Assembly: GCA_958009055.1 (NCBI GenBank)
Contig: OY253656.1
Span: 744,001-808,000, forward strand
DNA length: 64,000 nucleotides
Source: Choricystis sp. odSpoLacu1
Taxonomy: Eukaryota > Chlorophyta > Trebouxiophyceae
Reading direction: 5' to 3'
The position numbers and the translations under genes were made by a program. Positions 28,638-39,608 of the stretch are shown here, piece by piece; position 1 is the first letter of the stretch, and the number at the start of each line of letters is the position of its first letter. A model generated the notes under the pieces. It was given only the letters and a program-made list of their open reading frames with translations. It had not been told where the DNA came from and made no database searches.

Positions 28638-29591
28638 TCATTCATCCTCACTCTCCATCGCCTCCCCCGCCAGTGCGTCATCCAGGTATTGCACCAGGCC
28701 AGCGACACCCACAACCACGTGCCACGTCATGGCGTCGAAATCGGTCTGTGAACCCGACAGAAGCGCGCGTGGCACGCCGTCTGCGCGCGCAGCGGCCGCA
28801 GCGGCACCTGGGGGCGGCGCCGCCGCCACCGCAGCCAGCGTCGGGTCCAGCGTGTCCGACCCGACGCGGGCCAGGGGGCGCGGGCCCCGGCACGGCGCAA
28901 AGGAGGCGAGGGTGGCGATGCGGCGGGTGTAGAAAGCTGGGTCGTCTGCGTCAGCGGCCGCCTCGCGCACGACGGCCAGCGAGGCAGCATCCAGGGCGAT
29001 GACCAGGTCGTACCTGTCTAGGTCGGCGGCTTCAAATGGTTCAGGAGGCGCCGTGAACGGGCGCGCGCGCAGGCCGAGGCGCGACGCTTGGGCCGCCAGA
29101 GAGGCGAAGGTGGACGGGGAAGGCAGGGTGTCCACCTCCACGTCCACGCCGGCTGCCGCGGGAGCCACCGCGCGCCCCAGGCCGCACCAGTCGGCCACGC
29201 GTTCCGCCAGGCCGGCCGCGAGGCGGGCGCGTAGGGTGCCCGTCGCGTCAACGAAAAGAAGTTGCACGTTTTGCCTCGTCCAGTCGATGGGGGGGAGGGC
29301 CAGGGCGGCGCGCTGGTGGTCGTGGCGGTGGCGGCGGGCGCGGGCGCGCCAGCGCCACAACTGTAGGGTGGTGGGGTGGTGGGTGTGGTGGGGACGTGCG
29401 ACCGGGCGACCAGGCAGCAGCTGCGAGGGCGCGCGCGCGTCGTCGCACCCAACACCCCCTCTGCTCCCACTCCCCATGCTCCCCAGCTGGCAGAGCACGC
29501 AGGGGAGCAGCTGCTGGCCTGCGTGCGGCACCCCGCGACGCACCGATGGCGCCGGCGACGACGACGACGACGACGACGCGGCAAAGCGCAT
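28638..29591 (-). CDS. low-molecular-weight phosphatase-like protein with degenerate P-loop
   Basis: Exon 1 (29544-29591, MRFAASSSSSSSPAPS) and exon 2 (28638-29360) give 256 aa, both in phase 0. The Ser-rich head suggests organelle import. The fold order resembles LMW protein-tyrosine phosphatase: beta-1 QLLFVDATGTLRARLA in place of the usual VLFVCxGNxCRSxxA, then AQASRLGLRARPFT, DLDRYDLVIALDAAS and an acid-loop candidate DADDPAFYTRR. The catalytic Cys position is Asp (DATGTLR), so phosphatase activity is unlikely. The family assignment rests on pattern, not alignment. Confidence 0.5.
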   Translation of the reverse strand: MRFAASSSSSSSPAPSVRRGVPHAGQQLLPCVLCQLGSMGSGSRGGVGCDDARAPSQLLPGRPVARPHHTHHPTTLQLWRWRARARRHRHDHQRAALALPPIDWTRQNVQLLFVDATGTLRARLAAGLAERVADWCGLGRAVAPAAAGVDVEVDTLPSPSTFASLAAQASRLGLRARPFTAPPEPFEAADLDRYDLVIALDAASLAVVREAAADADDPAFYTRRIATLASFAPCRGPRPLARVGSDTLDPTLAAVAAAPPPGAAAAAARADGVPRALLSGSQTDFDAMTWHVVVGVAGLVQYLDDALAGEAMESEDE

Positions 29592-29972
29592 GGGGAAAAT
29601 GCGACGCTCTGTTTCGCGGTGGTTGGCGGCCGAACCGTCCCGCACACACGTGTCGGGGGTGGTGTCGTGGACTGTGTGTGTGTGTGGCAGGCGCGGGTGC
29701 GGGTGTTGGCGCGGGTCACAGAGAGGGAGGGCGCGCGCAAAAGAGAGTGTGACAACGCTATTCTCTCTCGACTTGTTTTTGTCTCCCTCTCTGACCCGTC
29801 CGTTTTTTCAAACGCAAGGCTTGCTTTTTTCTTTTCTTTGTGTCACACAAGAGATTTTTGTTGTGGTCGCGTTTTGTGGTCGCGCCGACCGAAAATGAAA
29901 CGAAGAAAAAAAATCAAGGAGAAACACGCCGACACTGCTTAACACCATACACACACCGTCTCCCTTCTCTCT
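29592..29972. other. intergenic, no gene seen
   Basis: The 5' flank of the phosphatase-like gene and the 3' flank of the B12D gene, both on the minus strand. It is AT-richer than exons with T/A runs around 29775-29915. No convincing coding or RNA feature was seen. Confidence 0.5.
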
Positions 29973-30651
29973 TCACGTCGACCCCATCTTACCCATGGCG
30001 CGGTACACGTTGTTCACGTACGCTTTGCCCTCCTGGGGCATGTTGGGCGCCTCGCACGCCGCGTCGGTCGACCGCCGCCCGCGCGCCACTTTCACGTCCG
30101 GGTTGGTCGTCAGGTTGAGGGTCATGGAGTAGACGGCAAAGGCGCAGCCCAGGGTGACGGACGCGATGAGGGGGTAGACCTGTGTTGTGTGGGGAGGGAG
30201 GGTGGGGAGGGTGGGTCGAAAAACCGCGACGCGGCCTTGTTTCGCCATGCAGCGCGTGTTCTCTCTTTGTGCCGCCGCCAGCCCCACGCGCCCTGTTCCG
30301 ACCGCGGGCAGCGGTCGGGCGTGCGCAGGTTGACCCCCACAGCAGGACAGGCGGAGGCGTGGGGAGGCGGCAGCGGAGGGGAGGCGGGGAGAGGCCGCAG
30401 CGAAAATCAGGGCTCCAGAGCAACCAAAAGCTCGTGTCCCCTCGCTTGCCCGCCTCGGCCCCGGCTCCACGTCCCCGCGCCGCGCGCCGGCCAGTGCTCC
30501 CTCTCTCCACCACGCGGGCGGGGCAGGGCGTGGGGGTCCGGTGTGTGTTCCCCACGCGCACGGATAGGGGGGGACCAGCCGCGCGCGGCGGTTTTGCTGC
30601 CCCGCGCACACACACACTCACGTCGGGCTTAACCCAGCGGAAGGGAGCCAT
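29973..30651 (-). CDS. B12D / NDUFA4-like small mitochondrial membrane protein
   Basis: Exon 1 (30622-30651) encodes MAPFRWVKPD. Exon 2 (29973-30179) continues VYPLIASVTLGCAFAVYSM, total 78 aa, after a 442-nt intron. One hydrophobic segment (about 11-30) is followed by LTTNPDVKVARGRR, the motif shared by plant B12D and NDUFA4/MLRQ proteins. These are single-pass inner-membrane proteins associated with respiratory complexes. Size and motif fit. It is head to head with the YqaJ-like nuclease gene. Confidence 0.8.
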
Positions 30652-30899
30652 GGTGTGGCAGGGAGCGAGGAAAAGGGGCGGGCGGTGTGGGCGAGAGAGG
30701 TGCGCGTGTTTTTGGAACGCGAGAGTGTGCGTGTGAGTGAATGTTTTTTTTTTTTTCCTTCATCACAGTCGTTTCCGATTTGCCAGCGCCTCTCGGCGTC
30801 CCGACTCGTCGCGCTCTCGTGTGTGTGCCGTGAGTGGGTCCACACACGCACGCATTCACACACCGGAGGCAGAGAGTCTCAACCACCTCCTTCCACTGC

Positions 30900-32486
30900 A
30901 TGCCACCACCTCCACGCGCGATGCGGCGTCCGCGCGGTCTGGCCACCGCCGCCCGCGCCGCCGCGGCGGCCGCGGCGGCGGCGGGGGGTGGAGGGGCGCG
31001 TCATGGTGGGGGCGCGGCCAGGACGGTGAGTCGTGTGTGTGAGAGAGGAAGGTTTTGCGTCGGCGTCCCCCCCCGCTTCTCAGCGCACGCAGCGTCGGTT
31101 CCCCCTTCTCAGGGTGCGTGGAGAGACACCGCGCGCCCCCTGTGTGCTCACAACCAACCCCCCCCCACACACACACAGCCACCACCACCACCGCCGCCGC
31201 CCCGCAGCTGGCCACAGCGGCCGCCCGTGCCGCCGCCGCCGCCTCGGCCGGCGCAACCGCAGCAAGGCTGGACGCAGGCCGGTCCGCCGCCACCGCCACA
31301 GCAGCCACGGCATCCACCACCCTCAACTGTGTGGACGCCGCACGCTGGAGCGTGGGCGGGGGCGAAGTCGCCGCCGCCGGTGTGGCAGCAGCAGGCGGCT
31401 GCGCGGCTTGCACGGCCGCCACCGCCTGCGCCTGCGCCCACCACACCAGCACCACCGTCTCGTGTCGCTGTCGTGGCAGCCTCCACCGCCATCCTGCCGC
31501 CGCCGCCGTCGATCGTGCTGCCGCCTTTCACCCCGCTCCCGCGCGGCGGCGTGCTGACCCCCTCCCAACGCCGGTCCGCATTTGCCGCGGCGGCAGCCGC
31601 CGCCGAAGCAGCGACCTCCCGCCCCGCCTCCTCCATGAGGGAGGGGGAGCAGCGCACCGCAGAGTGGAGAGCATTGCGAGACGCACGCCTCACCGCGTCT
31701 GCGTTTGGCAACGCCATCGGGTTCTGGGGCGGGGGCCGGTCCAAACTGTGGCGTGAAAAGGTGGGCCTCGCCAAACCGTTTGCCGGCAACGCGGCGACCA
31801 GGTATGGGACCAAGGCGGAGCCTGCAGCACTCGAGGCCTACGCCGCCGCGACGGGCGCGTGCGTCGATGAGTGCAGGTTCGAAGTCCTGCTGGACGACGA
31901 CGCTCACGGCTGGCTGGGTGCCTCCCCCGACGGCCTGCTGAGGCTGGAGGGTGTGGGCCGTGGTGGCGGCACCACCACCACCCCCCGCACCGCCGTCCTC
32001 GAAATTAAGTGCCCCTTCAACCGGGGCGCCCCCGCCGCCGCGGTGCCGTGGCCGGTGCCGCCCGCCTACTACATGCCCCAAGTCCAAGGCTTGCTGGCGG
32101 TGCTGGGGGGGCGGCGGTTGGCGGACGGTGGGCACCTCCCTCCCGACGATTTCTGCGACCTGTGGTGTTGGACCCCGCGCCACGGCGCCGCCTCCTACCG
32201 CATCCCCATCGACCGGGGGTACTGGGCCGCCGCCTACGAAGTGCTGGCCGACTTTTGGTGGGTGCACGTGGTGCCCGCGCGGCACGCGGTGGCAGAGGCG
32301 GCCGTGCGGGGCGGCGACGCGGCCGCTGCGGCCGCGCCGTTTGAACCGCCAGAGGCGCACCCGTTGACTGACGCGCTCAAAGCGAGGTCTGAAGCCATGG
32401 CGGCGGGCAGCAGGGTGGTGCGTTTCGGGGTGGACGCGTTGCCGGGGGTGGATGTGGAGGGGTTGGTGGACGGGGGGGGGGGGTAG
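30900..32486 (+). CDS. YqaJ-like (lambda exonuclease fold) nuclease, probably organellar
   Basis: Exon 1 (30900-31025; a second in-frame ATG at 30921) encodes an Arg/Ala-rich presequence. The 153-nt intron keeps phase 0 into exon 2 (31179-32486). After a Pro-rich linker, the PD-(D/E)XK exonuclease domain shows WRALRDARLTASAFGNAIGF, RYGTKAEPAALEAYAA, GWLGASPDGLL (catalytic Asp), AVLEIKCPFN (ExK) and YYMPQVQGLLAVL, all YqaJ/lambda-Exo landmarks. Such proteins process 5' DNA ends in recombination. Eukaryotic homologues in algae and plants are usually thought to act on organelle DNA, and the N-terminus agrees. Codon use matches the neighbours, so any transfer from phage or bacteria is old. Confidence 0.85.
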   Translation: MPPPPRAMRRPRGLATAARAAAAAAAAAGGGGARHGGGAARTVSRVCERGRFCVGVPPRFSAHAASVPPSQGAWRDTARPLCAHNQPPPTHTQPPPPPPPPRSWPQRPPVPPPPPRPAQPQQGWTQAGPPPPPQQPRHPPPSTVWTPHAGAWAGAKSPPPVWQQQAAARLARPPPPAPAPTTPAPPSRVAVVAASTAILPPPPSIVLPPFTPLPRGGVLTPSQRRSAFAAAAAAAEAATSRPASSMREGEQRTAEWRALRDARLTASAFGNAIGFWGGGRSKLWREKVGLAKPFAGNAATRYGTKAEPAALEAYAAATGACVDECRFEVLLDDDAHGWLGASPDGLLRLEGVGRGGGTTTTPRTAVLEIKCPFNRGAPAAAVPWPVPPAYYMPQVQGLLAVLGGRRLADGGHLPPDDFCDLWCWTPRHGAASYRIPIDRGYWAAAYEVLADFWWVHVVPARHAVAEAAVRGGDAAAAAAPFEPPEAHPLTDALKARSEAMAAGSRVVRFGVDALPGVDVEGLVDGGGG

Positions 32487-32759
32487 GAGAAGAGGTGCAA
32501 AGCAACGCAAAAACTCGCACAAACTGCGAAACGCACCCCCCTCTCCCGACACCCACAACGGCCACAGCGTCTCCTCCCGCGCCACCCACATCGTTCCTCT
32601 TGCCCTGTCCTCTTTGCCAACGTGTGTCCTGTCCCGTGTGCCAGACGGGGATCGCGGGGTGGTGGTGGCGGCTTTTGGGTTGCCTGTTTTGATCACTCGA
32701 CCACGAAAAAATAATACAAATACTCTAAAAAATGCAAAACCGTCACTCAAGCTTCTAGA

Positions 32760-32882
32760 GTCGTGTTGGCCGAGTTGGTCTAAGGCGCTGGATTCAGGTT
32801 GCTGGGTGAGAGCTTCGGCTCAACCACTCCCTGACGAAACTTCCAGTCCGCAAGGGCGTGAGTTCGAATCTCACACACGACA
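32760..32882 (+). tRNA. tRNA-Leu(CAG) with intron
   Basis: Acceptor GTCGTGT pairs with ACACGAC, with discriminator A at 32882. The D arm TGGCCGAGTTGGTCTAAGGC is identical to the other Leu gene. Anticodon stem CTGGA/TCCAG carries TT-CAG-G followed by an intron of about 42 nt that contains a GAGC-TTCG-GCTC hairpin. The T arm is GTGAG-TTCGAAT-CTCAC. Confidence 0.9.
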
Positions 32883-33084
32883 ACGGGAAAAATCTTTTTT
32901 TTTGCTTTTTGTGGACGCTGTGGCGGGAGGTGCTGTCAAGTTTTTTTGGGGGGGGCAGGGCGCGGACACTGTATGGGCACCCCCTCCCGAACCTTTTCCA
33001 CCAGTCAAAAAAACAAACGCGTGGTTTTTTGTCTCTTGCACGACTCCCCTGGCCTCTCTCTCACTCTCTCTCATCACTTCTCTT

Positions 33085-34648
33085 TCACTCGACCGCCGCC
33101 GGCGCCGCCACCGGCGCCCCTTTGCCCTTGACCAACAACTCCCCGCCATCCAACACCTTGACGTACTCAATCACGTCCCCCACCTGCACATCAGCCAGCA
33201 GCTCCGCCCCCTCCACCACGTAGCCAAAGACGGCGTACCGCCCATCCAGCAGGTTGGCGCCCGAGGGAGTGAGCTCAGACTCTTTCAACAACCAAAACAC
33301 TTGCGACGACGCCGAGTTGGGCTCAAACTCGGAGCGAGCGGCGGCCAGCGTGCCATACGCGTTGAAGGGGAGGGCGGGCGTCTCGTTGAAGCGGCCCAGG
33401 TCTTCCAGAGTCTCTTCGTACACGGGCTCTTTGTCGCCTTGGACGCGCACTTCGAAGGGGATGGTGCGCAGCTTGCCGTTTTCCACGTAGCCGGCTTCAG
33501 CGTTGCCCGGGTCGCCGGTTTGGACGACAAAGCCGTCAGCACGCTGAAACTCCATGCCATCGTAGAATTTTTTGGACACAAGGTCAACGAAATTCCCGGC
33601 ACTCACCGGCGCGTTGTACCCATCGCACACCATGGTCAACACGCCCCCCGTCACCCCATCCTGGCGCGTCGTCTTCAGCTTGATCTTCATCTCCAGGGTG
33701 GCGCGGCCTTTGAGCTGGGGGAGGGAGGCGTATTTGGCCGGGACGTCGAAGGGGAACTTTTGCACCAGGGCTTCTTCGATGGCGGAGACATAGGAGAGCG
33801 CCGCTTGCTGCGCCCCGGGCACAGCCTGCTTGTCGCCCGCGTCCAGCACGGTGGAAAAGGCTTTGAGGGCGGCGTCCAGGCCGTCCAGGGCGGCCACGCC
33901 CGACGCCTTCTTGTCAGGCGCAAACGCGGCCGCGATGCCGCCCCGCTCGGAGGCCAGCGTGCCGGACGCCCTGCGCACAGCACGCGCCACCGGCCCCAGC
34001 GCTTTGGAGCCCGGGATGCGCAGCTGTTCGGACACGCCTTCCAAGTCCGCTTGGATCGAACGCACCGCCTTGTTCTGAATGGGCAGCGCGTTGCGCAGCA
34101 GGGCGCGCGCGTTCTTGACGGGGTCGCCGGCTGTCAGGCGGGCGTGGGCGGGAGGAGGGGCGAGCTGTAGTGGAAGGGAGGGAGGATGAGGGTGAGAGAG
34201 AAGAACACACACACCGGCACACACCAACCACCGCACCCCCCCCTCTCCTTCACAACTCACCGGCGCCGGCAGCGAGGCCACGGCGCCCGTGGAGATGACG
34301 GCGGCCGCCAGGGCGGCGGCCGCTTTGCGCAGGGCGGCGGCCAGGATCTCCTGTGGGTTGGAGTGGGGCGGGGATCAGAGTCAGCAAACGACGGGCCGCG
34401 AAGAGACGACGGCGCCGCGGGCTCGGTGTCCACAATTCACCTCTCGCTCTCGTCCGCCAGTCTCGTTGCCTCTCCACCCTGTCCCCCTTTCACGCGCACA
34501 CCACCCCCACATTCCAAACACGCACCTGGGCCTTAGCCGCGTCGTCGCGGCGGGGCGGCGCGGCGCGCACGGCAGCAGCCCGCGCGCCGCGGCGCGGCGA
34601 GCCGGCAGCGCGGCCGCCGGGCGCGGACGAGGCGCGGGTGAGCGGCAT
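33085..34648 (-). CDS. CYP38: thylakoid-lumen cyclophilin CYP38/TLP40
   Basis: Three exons (34526-34648, 34261-34350, 33085-34164) encode 430 aa. The bipartite targeting sequence is an Arg/Ser/Ala-rich plastid part (MPLTRASSAPGGRAAGSPRR), then a hydrophobic lumen signal (LAAAVISTGAVASLPAP). The helical N-terminal domain (LRNALPIQNKAVRSIQADLE...) of TLP40/CYP38 follows, then the cyclophilin-like barrel (VCDGYNAPVSAGNFVDLV, FYDGMEFQRADGFVVQTGDP, FNAYGTLAAAR, GRYAVFGYVV). CYP38 assists PSII assembly and repair in the lumen and has little or no isomerase activity in plants. Length agrees with the family. Confidence 0.93.
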
Positions 34649-34838
34649 TGGGGTTAGGAGAGATGGAAAGGGGGGTAGAGAGGAGAAGGACGGTGGCTGC
34701 AGGGAGCGAAACAGAGAGCCAAACCAGAAGGGTCGAGCAGATGTGAGGAGAAAAACACACCGAGCGTCGTGGCCAGACACTCGGCCATCGGGCCTTCCTC
34801 GTCTCCACACGCGCACTCTCCCTCCCTGCCCACACCCA

Positions 34839-35249
34839 ATGGCCTGGCTCTACGAACACTCCCGGTCCTGGCGCCGCCTCGTGGCCTACACCCGCCGCTC
34901 CCGCCTGCACACCGCGGGGTTTGCTGTGACCGCATTCGCGGGCTCCGTCGCCCTTGGCGCGGTCGCCATGACCGCCTCCTCTCGGGACGCGCCTGGGGGC
35001 GCCCTGGACGCCGCCCTGCGGGCCCGGGCGGCGGGCAGCGTGGACGGGAGGGTGCTGGCCAATGCCAACAAAGCGAGGCTGGCTGTGTTGCTGGAGGAAG
35101 CCCGGCGAGCGTCCACCGGGGAGGACACGGGGGCGGCAGAGGCACGCTACAAGGCTGCTTTGAAGGGGGAAAGCTTGGGCACGCACAGTCGGGGCACGAC
35201 GGTGGGGGTGCGGGCGGGGGAGGAGGGGAGGAGGTGGAAGAAAGGATGA
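34839..35249 (+). CDS. small single-pass membrane protein, unknown function
   Basis: A single exon, 136 aa, start CCCAATGG. The N-terminal 24 residues are basic and aromatic (MAWLYEHSRSWRRLVAYTRR). One hydrophobic segment (about 27-46, GFAVTAFAGSVALGAVAMTA) follows, then a hydrophilic Ala/Arg-rich tail with a helix NKARLAVLLEEARRA. No family was recognised. It could be a small mitochondrial or plastid membrane protein. It is divergent from CYP38, with 190 bp between starts. Confidence 0.55.
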   Translation: MAWLYEHSRSWRRLVAYTRRSRLHTAGFAVTAFAGSVALGAVAMTASSRDAPGGALDAALRARAAGSVDGRVLANANKARLAVLLEEARRASTGEDTGAAEARYKAALKGESLGTHSRGTTVGVRAGEEGRRWKKG

Positions 35250-35657
35250 GGTTGTGTGTGTGTGTGTGCGTTTTTTGTAACAGTGTGTGTGGTAGAGTGT
35301 TAGCAGAGCTTTGAACCGTTGGATCGTGGCCGGGGAGGGAGGGCCTGGAGGCCAGGCGGCAGAGAGGAAGAGAAGAAGCGTGTCGGGTTGGTCTCACTCT
35401 TCTCTTCGAGGCGGCGTCCCCCCGCCGGCAGGGGAGAAAAAGCGTCGCCGTCTTTTTCCACGCAGGCACGGTCGAACGTGTTCTCCATCACACGTCACTG
35501 CCTCTGGACCACTCGTGGGCGTCCCCCCGCCGAAACTTGTCGCACAATCGGAGCAAGAACGCCCCATTCGCCGCATTCACGTCACCACCGCCACCGTCGC
35601 CGCGCCACCAACAGAGAACAAGACTCTCTGCATCACACACACACACAATCCCACACC
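35250..35657. other. intergenic, no gene seen
   Basis: The 3' flank of the small membrane-protein gene and 5' region of the aminopeptidase gene. It has a (GT)n tract at about 35252-35268 and a (CA)n run just before the next ATG. No supported gene was seen. Confidence 0.5.
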
Positions 35658-38600
35658 ATGGCGGACGCCGCCGCCACCACTACCGCCCCCCCTCCCCCTC
35701 CACACCACGTGACCCCGTTCGACCTGGACGTCGGTTTGGAGGAGGAGGGCGACGCCCTGCTGGACTGGGAGGCGTATGCAGGTATGTGAGAATGTGTGTT
35801 GGAGTGTGGGGGGAGTGGGTATCGCATTCAAACACGCTGATCGTTTTCCAAAACCAAACAACCCTCCCCAGCCCGCCCAACCCTCTGCGGCCGCGCGCTG
35901 CCGCCGCCGCCCACCTTCTGGCTATCGATGCCCCGTCGCACCCGGCGCTCCATCGTGCTGGCGGGGCTGCTGGGCATCGCCGCGGCGGGTTTGTTTGCGG
36001 GGGCTGCTGCCGTCGCGCGCGCACACGCGTGGCCACACACGGCTGAATGCCGGTGGCGTGAGTGGCGCCTGCCTGGTGGCGCCACGCCAGCGCACTACAA
36101 CCTAACGTGGGACATTGAGCTGGAGGGGGAGGCGCCGAGGGTCACGGGGAGGGTGGACGCGCGGTTTGCGACGAGCGCGCACCTGCGCTGCGCTGTGCTG
36201 CACGCCGCGTCCAACGTGGACATCACCAGTGCTGCAATGGCACATGGTGATCGTACGGTGGAGCTGTCTGTCTCAAAATCGGTGAAGCGGGTCCCCGCGA
36301 CTCAACAGATCATTGTCGCCCTCCCGTCGCCCGGCCTCCCCCCCGACGCGCTCGCCACTCTCTCCCTCGCCTTTGCCTTTCCGTTAGTCCCTGCCCTGTC
36401 GGGCCTCTACCTGTCTACGTGGTCTGATGCAGACACGAACACGACCAACCGGCTGGCGTTGACCCAGTTTGAGGCGAACGCCGCGAGGAAGGCAGTGCCG
36501 TGTTGGGATGAACCCGCCCTCAAAGCGAGGTGGACGGTGACGCTGATCACAGAGAAGGGGGTGATAGCGTTGACCAACATGCCGATTGTGAGGTGAGTGC
36601 GTGTGCGTGTGTGTGTGTGTGTGTGCGTGTTTTTGATCGATGTTTTTTTCTCTCTCGAACCCCGACCCCTTCCCTCCACATACAGTTCCACCGACACGCC
36701 CACCTCCCGCGTCGCCCACACCGCCCAAACCACGCCCCCCATGGCCTCGTATTTACTCGCAACAGTCGTCGGCACCCTGGCCCACGTCACCGCCACCGTG
36801 CCTCCTCCAAGCGACGAAGCAGCGGTGTTGTTGCCACCACCGCCCGGCCCCGGCGCGTCGCCCTCAGAACTCGTCCCCCTGCCCCCCCCCACCCCCGTAC
36901 GCCCGCGCGAGCTGCGGGTGTGGGGCATCCCCCCCGCCGCCCCCCAGCTGACACGGGCGGCCAGGCTGGCGGCGGTGAGCCTGGTGGCTCATGAACGAGT
37001 GCTGAGGATTGCTTACTCGCTGCCCAAACTGGATCTGGTGGCGGTGCCTGATTTTTCAGCGGGTGCGATGGAGAACTGGGGGTTGATCATATTCAAGGAA
37101 GCAGCGTTGTTGCTGGAAGAGGATGGAGGGTCAGCCTCCCCTGCCTCCTCTGCTTCCTCTGAACGGCGCGTCGCTTTGACCATCGCCCACGAATTGGCTC
37201 ACCTCTGGACCGGCGACCTCGTCACCACCGCCGCCTGGGGCACCCTCTGGCTGAATGAAGGCTTCGCCCGTTACCTGGAGCACGTGGGGGCGGCGGCCGC
37301 CGCGCCGCGGGGGGCGGTGTTTGACGCGTTTTGGCCAGACACGACCTCGAAAGCGATGCGCGCGGCGGCGCGGTTGGATGGAGGCCACGCGTTGACGACG
37401 CCTGAATCTGAACTCAACACAGACGCTGCCATTGAGTCCATGTTTGATGCGACGGAATACGAGGGTGGGGCGACCGTGATTCGCATGCTGCGGGCTTATG
37501 CGCGCCGCGACGCGGCGGGCGCAGCTGCTGCCGCGCGCGACGCCTCGCAAGACGCCTTCCTGGATGGCGTGCACTCGTATTTAAAATCACGGGCCTACCA
37601 AGCCGCCACGCCTGCCGACCTGTGGAGCGCGCTGGAGGCGTCGATGGGGGGCAACGTGTCCGCGTGGACGCGCGCGTGGGAGCGGCAGCGTGGCGTGCCG
37701 TTGATTCGAGTGGCGCGTGACGCAGCGACTGGCCTCTTCACCGTCACGCAAGCCCCTTGTGTGTCCACAGGGCGGCTGGTCTGTGGTGAGCACGCTGGTG
37801 TGACGGCTGTCGGCCTGCCTGCCGACGGCACCACCCTCCCTCCCTGGTGGATCCCGCTGCACGTGCGCGCGTCCGACGGCGATCCGCCATGGTGGGCCGA
37901 CCCCCCTCTTTCGTCCTGCACACGCCCCGAACCTCTGTCCCACACCCCGCACGACTGGGTGCTGGTTAATGCGGGCGGCTACGTGCCGGCGAGGGTGGCG
38001 TATGATGAGGCGACGGCAGCGGCACTGGCGACCGCAGCTGCAGCCCCTCACTCCCCACTCTCTGCCGACGACGTGTCCGTCCTGCTGGACGATGCGGGCG
38101 AGCTGGCGGGTGCAGGCATTGTGCCTGCCTCCAGGTTCTGGGCCCTCACCAAGGCGCTGGCGGTGCGGGCGCCGCCCGAGCTGGCGCCGTGGCGCGCGGC
38201 GGCACACCACATCTCCGCAGCGCGCGCGCGGTTGGCGGCCGACCCTGGGCGGAGCGAGTGTGTGGGCCACATGGACACCTTCCTGTTGACTCGTGTCCTG
38301 GCCGCCGTGCTGGCGCCGGCGGGGCCGGCGTGGTCGTTGGCGTCGACCCCCGCCGCGGCAACAACCGTTGCGCGCCTGCTGCGCCCGCTCGCCCTCGGCC
38401 TGGCCGCCGACGCGGGCGACCCAGCTTTGCAGACCGACGCGGTGGCAGCCTTGGCTGCGGGCGTCCCTGGCCAACCTGTCGGCGACCCCGACGCGCGGCG
38501 CGTGCTGTACGAGAGCGCGGTCGCGGGCGACCCGGCCGCCGCCCCGCGCGTGCGCGCCATCCACGCGGCCGCCTCCCGCGATGCAGCCGAGCGAGAGCGT

Positions 38601-39014
38601 GCCCTCCTGGCCCTGGCTGCTGCCCCCGACGTGCGTGCCGAATTGGACTATTCATTAACCGACGCGGTGAAAGCACAGGACGCTGGCCTCACAGCCCGCG
38701 CCGCCGCGCGACGCGGCGGCGCCGCCCTGGACGCCGCCCTCACCTGGCTCGTCGACAGGCACGCCGCCATCGCGGCCAAGCGGGGGGCGGACGATGACGG
38801 CGTGCGCGCCCTGGGGCGTGCGCTCGTGGATATTGGGGGGTCGTTGGGCGGTGCCAAAGCAGCCGAACGCGTGCGGCGCGCAGCGTCCGCCATCGGGCTC
38901 ACCGGATCGCGCGACGAAGCGGACGCCCTGGCCCGGGTGGCGGAGTCACAGGCGTGGCTGGCGGCGGCGGGGGATGGGACGTGTGCGTGGTTGAAGGCAG
39001 AGGTCGCGAGGTAA
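35658..39014 (+). CDS. M1-family aminopeptidase (type II membrane, APN/ERAP-like)
   Basis: Exons 35658-35781, 35872-36592 and 36686-39014 give 1057 aa. A cytosolic head of about 60 residues precedes a signal anchor (RRSIVLAGLLGIAAAGLFAG...). The M1 ectodomain follows: PAHYNLTWDIELEGEAP, WDEPALKARW, exopeptidase motif GAMENWG, zinc site HELAHLW then E 18 residues later in WLNEGFARYLEHVG, and the catalytic Tyr candidate in FDATEYEGG. The long Ala-rich alpha-helical C-terminus resembles the ERAP1-like domain. It is predicted to be a zinc aminopeptidase facing the lumen or exterior. All key residues are present and the frame is intact. Confidence 0.9.
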
Positions 39015-39174
39015 AAGTTTTTTTGGAGAGAGGCTAGCGTGTGAAATGTTTTCGCTCACAAATCCCCGTTCAATTTCACGTCTGCCGCCTGCGTCGCGGC
39101 AGACTCAAAACAAAGGAGGCACTAGAGCACGTGTGCTTGTCACTCGCGAGTGTGAGCCCCCCCCACACACCCCA

Positions 39175-39408
39175 ATGCAGCCGCCAACCGACCAACCAGC
39201 TGCGCCCAACCAGCCCCCACCGCCACCCACCTTTGCCCTGCCGTCCCTGGGCACAGACGACTGGCTGTTTGACACACGCCGCGCGGACGGCGTGCCCGCG
39301 GCGTCCCGCCCCCCGGACGACGCGACTCGGTTTAAAAAGGCGGTGGTGGCGACGCGGGTGGTGGCGCAGCGCCCGCACCAGACGGCGTGGAGCGTGTGTC
39401 ATTTGTGA
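39175..39408 (+). CDS. small hypothetical protein
   Basis: 77 codons starting MQPPTDQPAAPNQPPPPP with a more ordinary C-terminal half (LGTDDWLFDTRRADG, FKKAVVATRVVAQ). No family was recognised. After the TGA the same frame stays open for about 28 codons. It may be a real short gene, a partly spliced one or chance. Confidence 0.3.
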   Translation: MQPPTDQPAAPNQPPPPPTFALPSLGTDDWLFDTRRADGVPAASRPPDDATRFKKAVVATRVVAQRPHQTAWSVCHL

Positions 39409-39608
39409 GCCAAGGTTCCGCAGGGCGAAGCATCGCCTTTGCCAACACGCTGCCCAGTGGTGGTGAGAGGAGAGAGGTGGGGAAAGGGGGTGAGTCTGTA
39501 GAGAATTAAAAAAAAAAAAGCAACAAGATTTGTCCTGAGAGAGCCAGAAAAAAAGCACACACACACACACACACACAACTGTTTGACAAGTGCGTGAAAT
39601 GTCCGTTT

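Noticed and set aside
30900..32486. Recent phage insertion carrying a YqaJ recombinase
   Set aside because: The gene has an intron, an organelle-type presequence and the same codon use as its neighbours, and no other phage genes are nearby.
39409..39480. 19-nt GTGAGC...GCAG intron extending the small 39175 gene
   Set aside because: Too short to be spliced and gives no recognisable protein.
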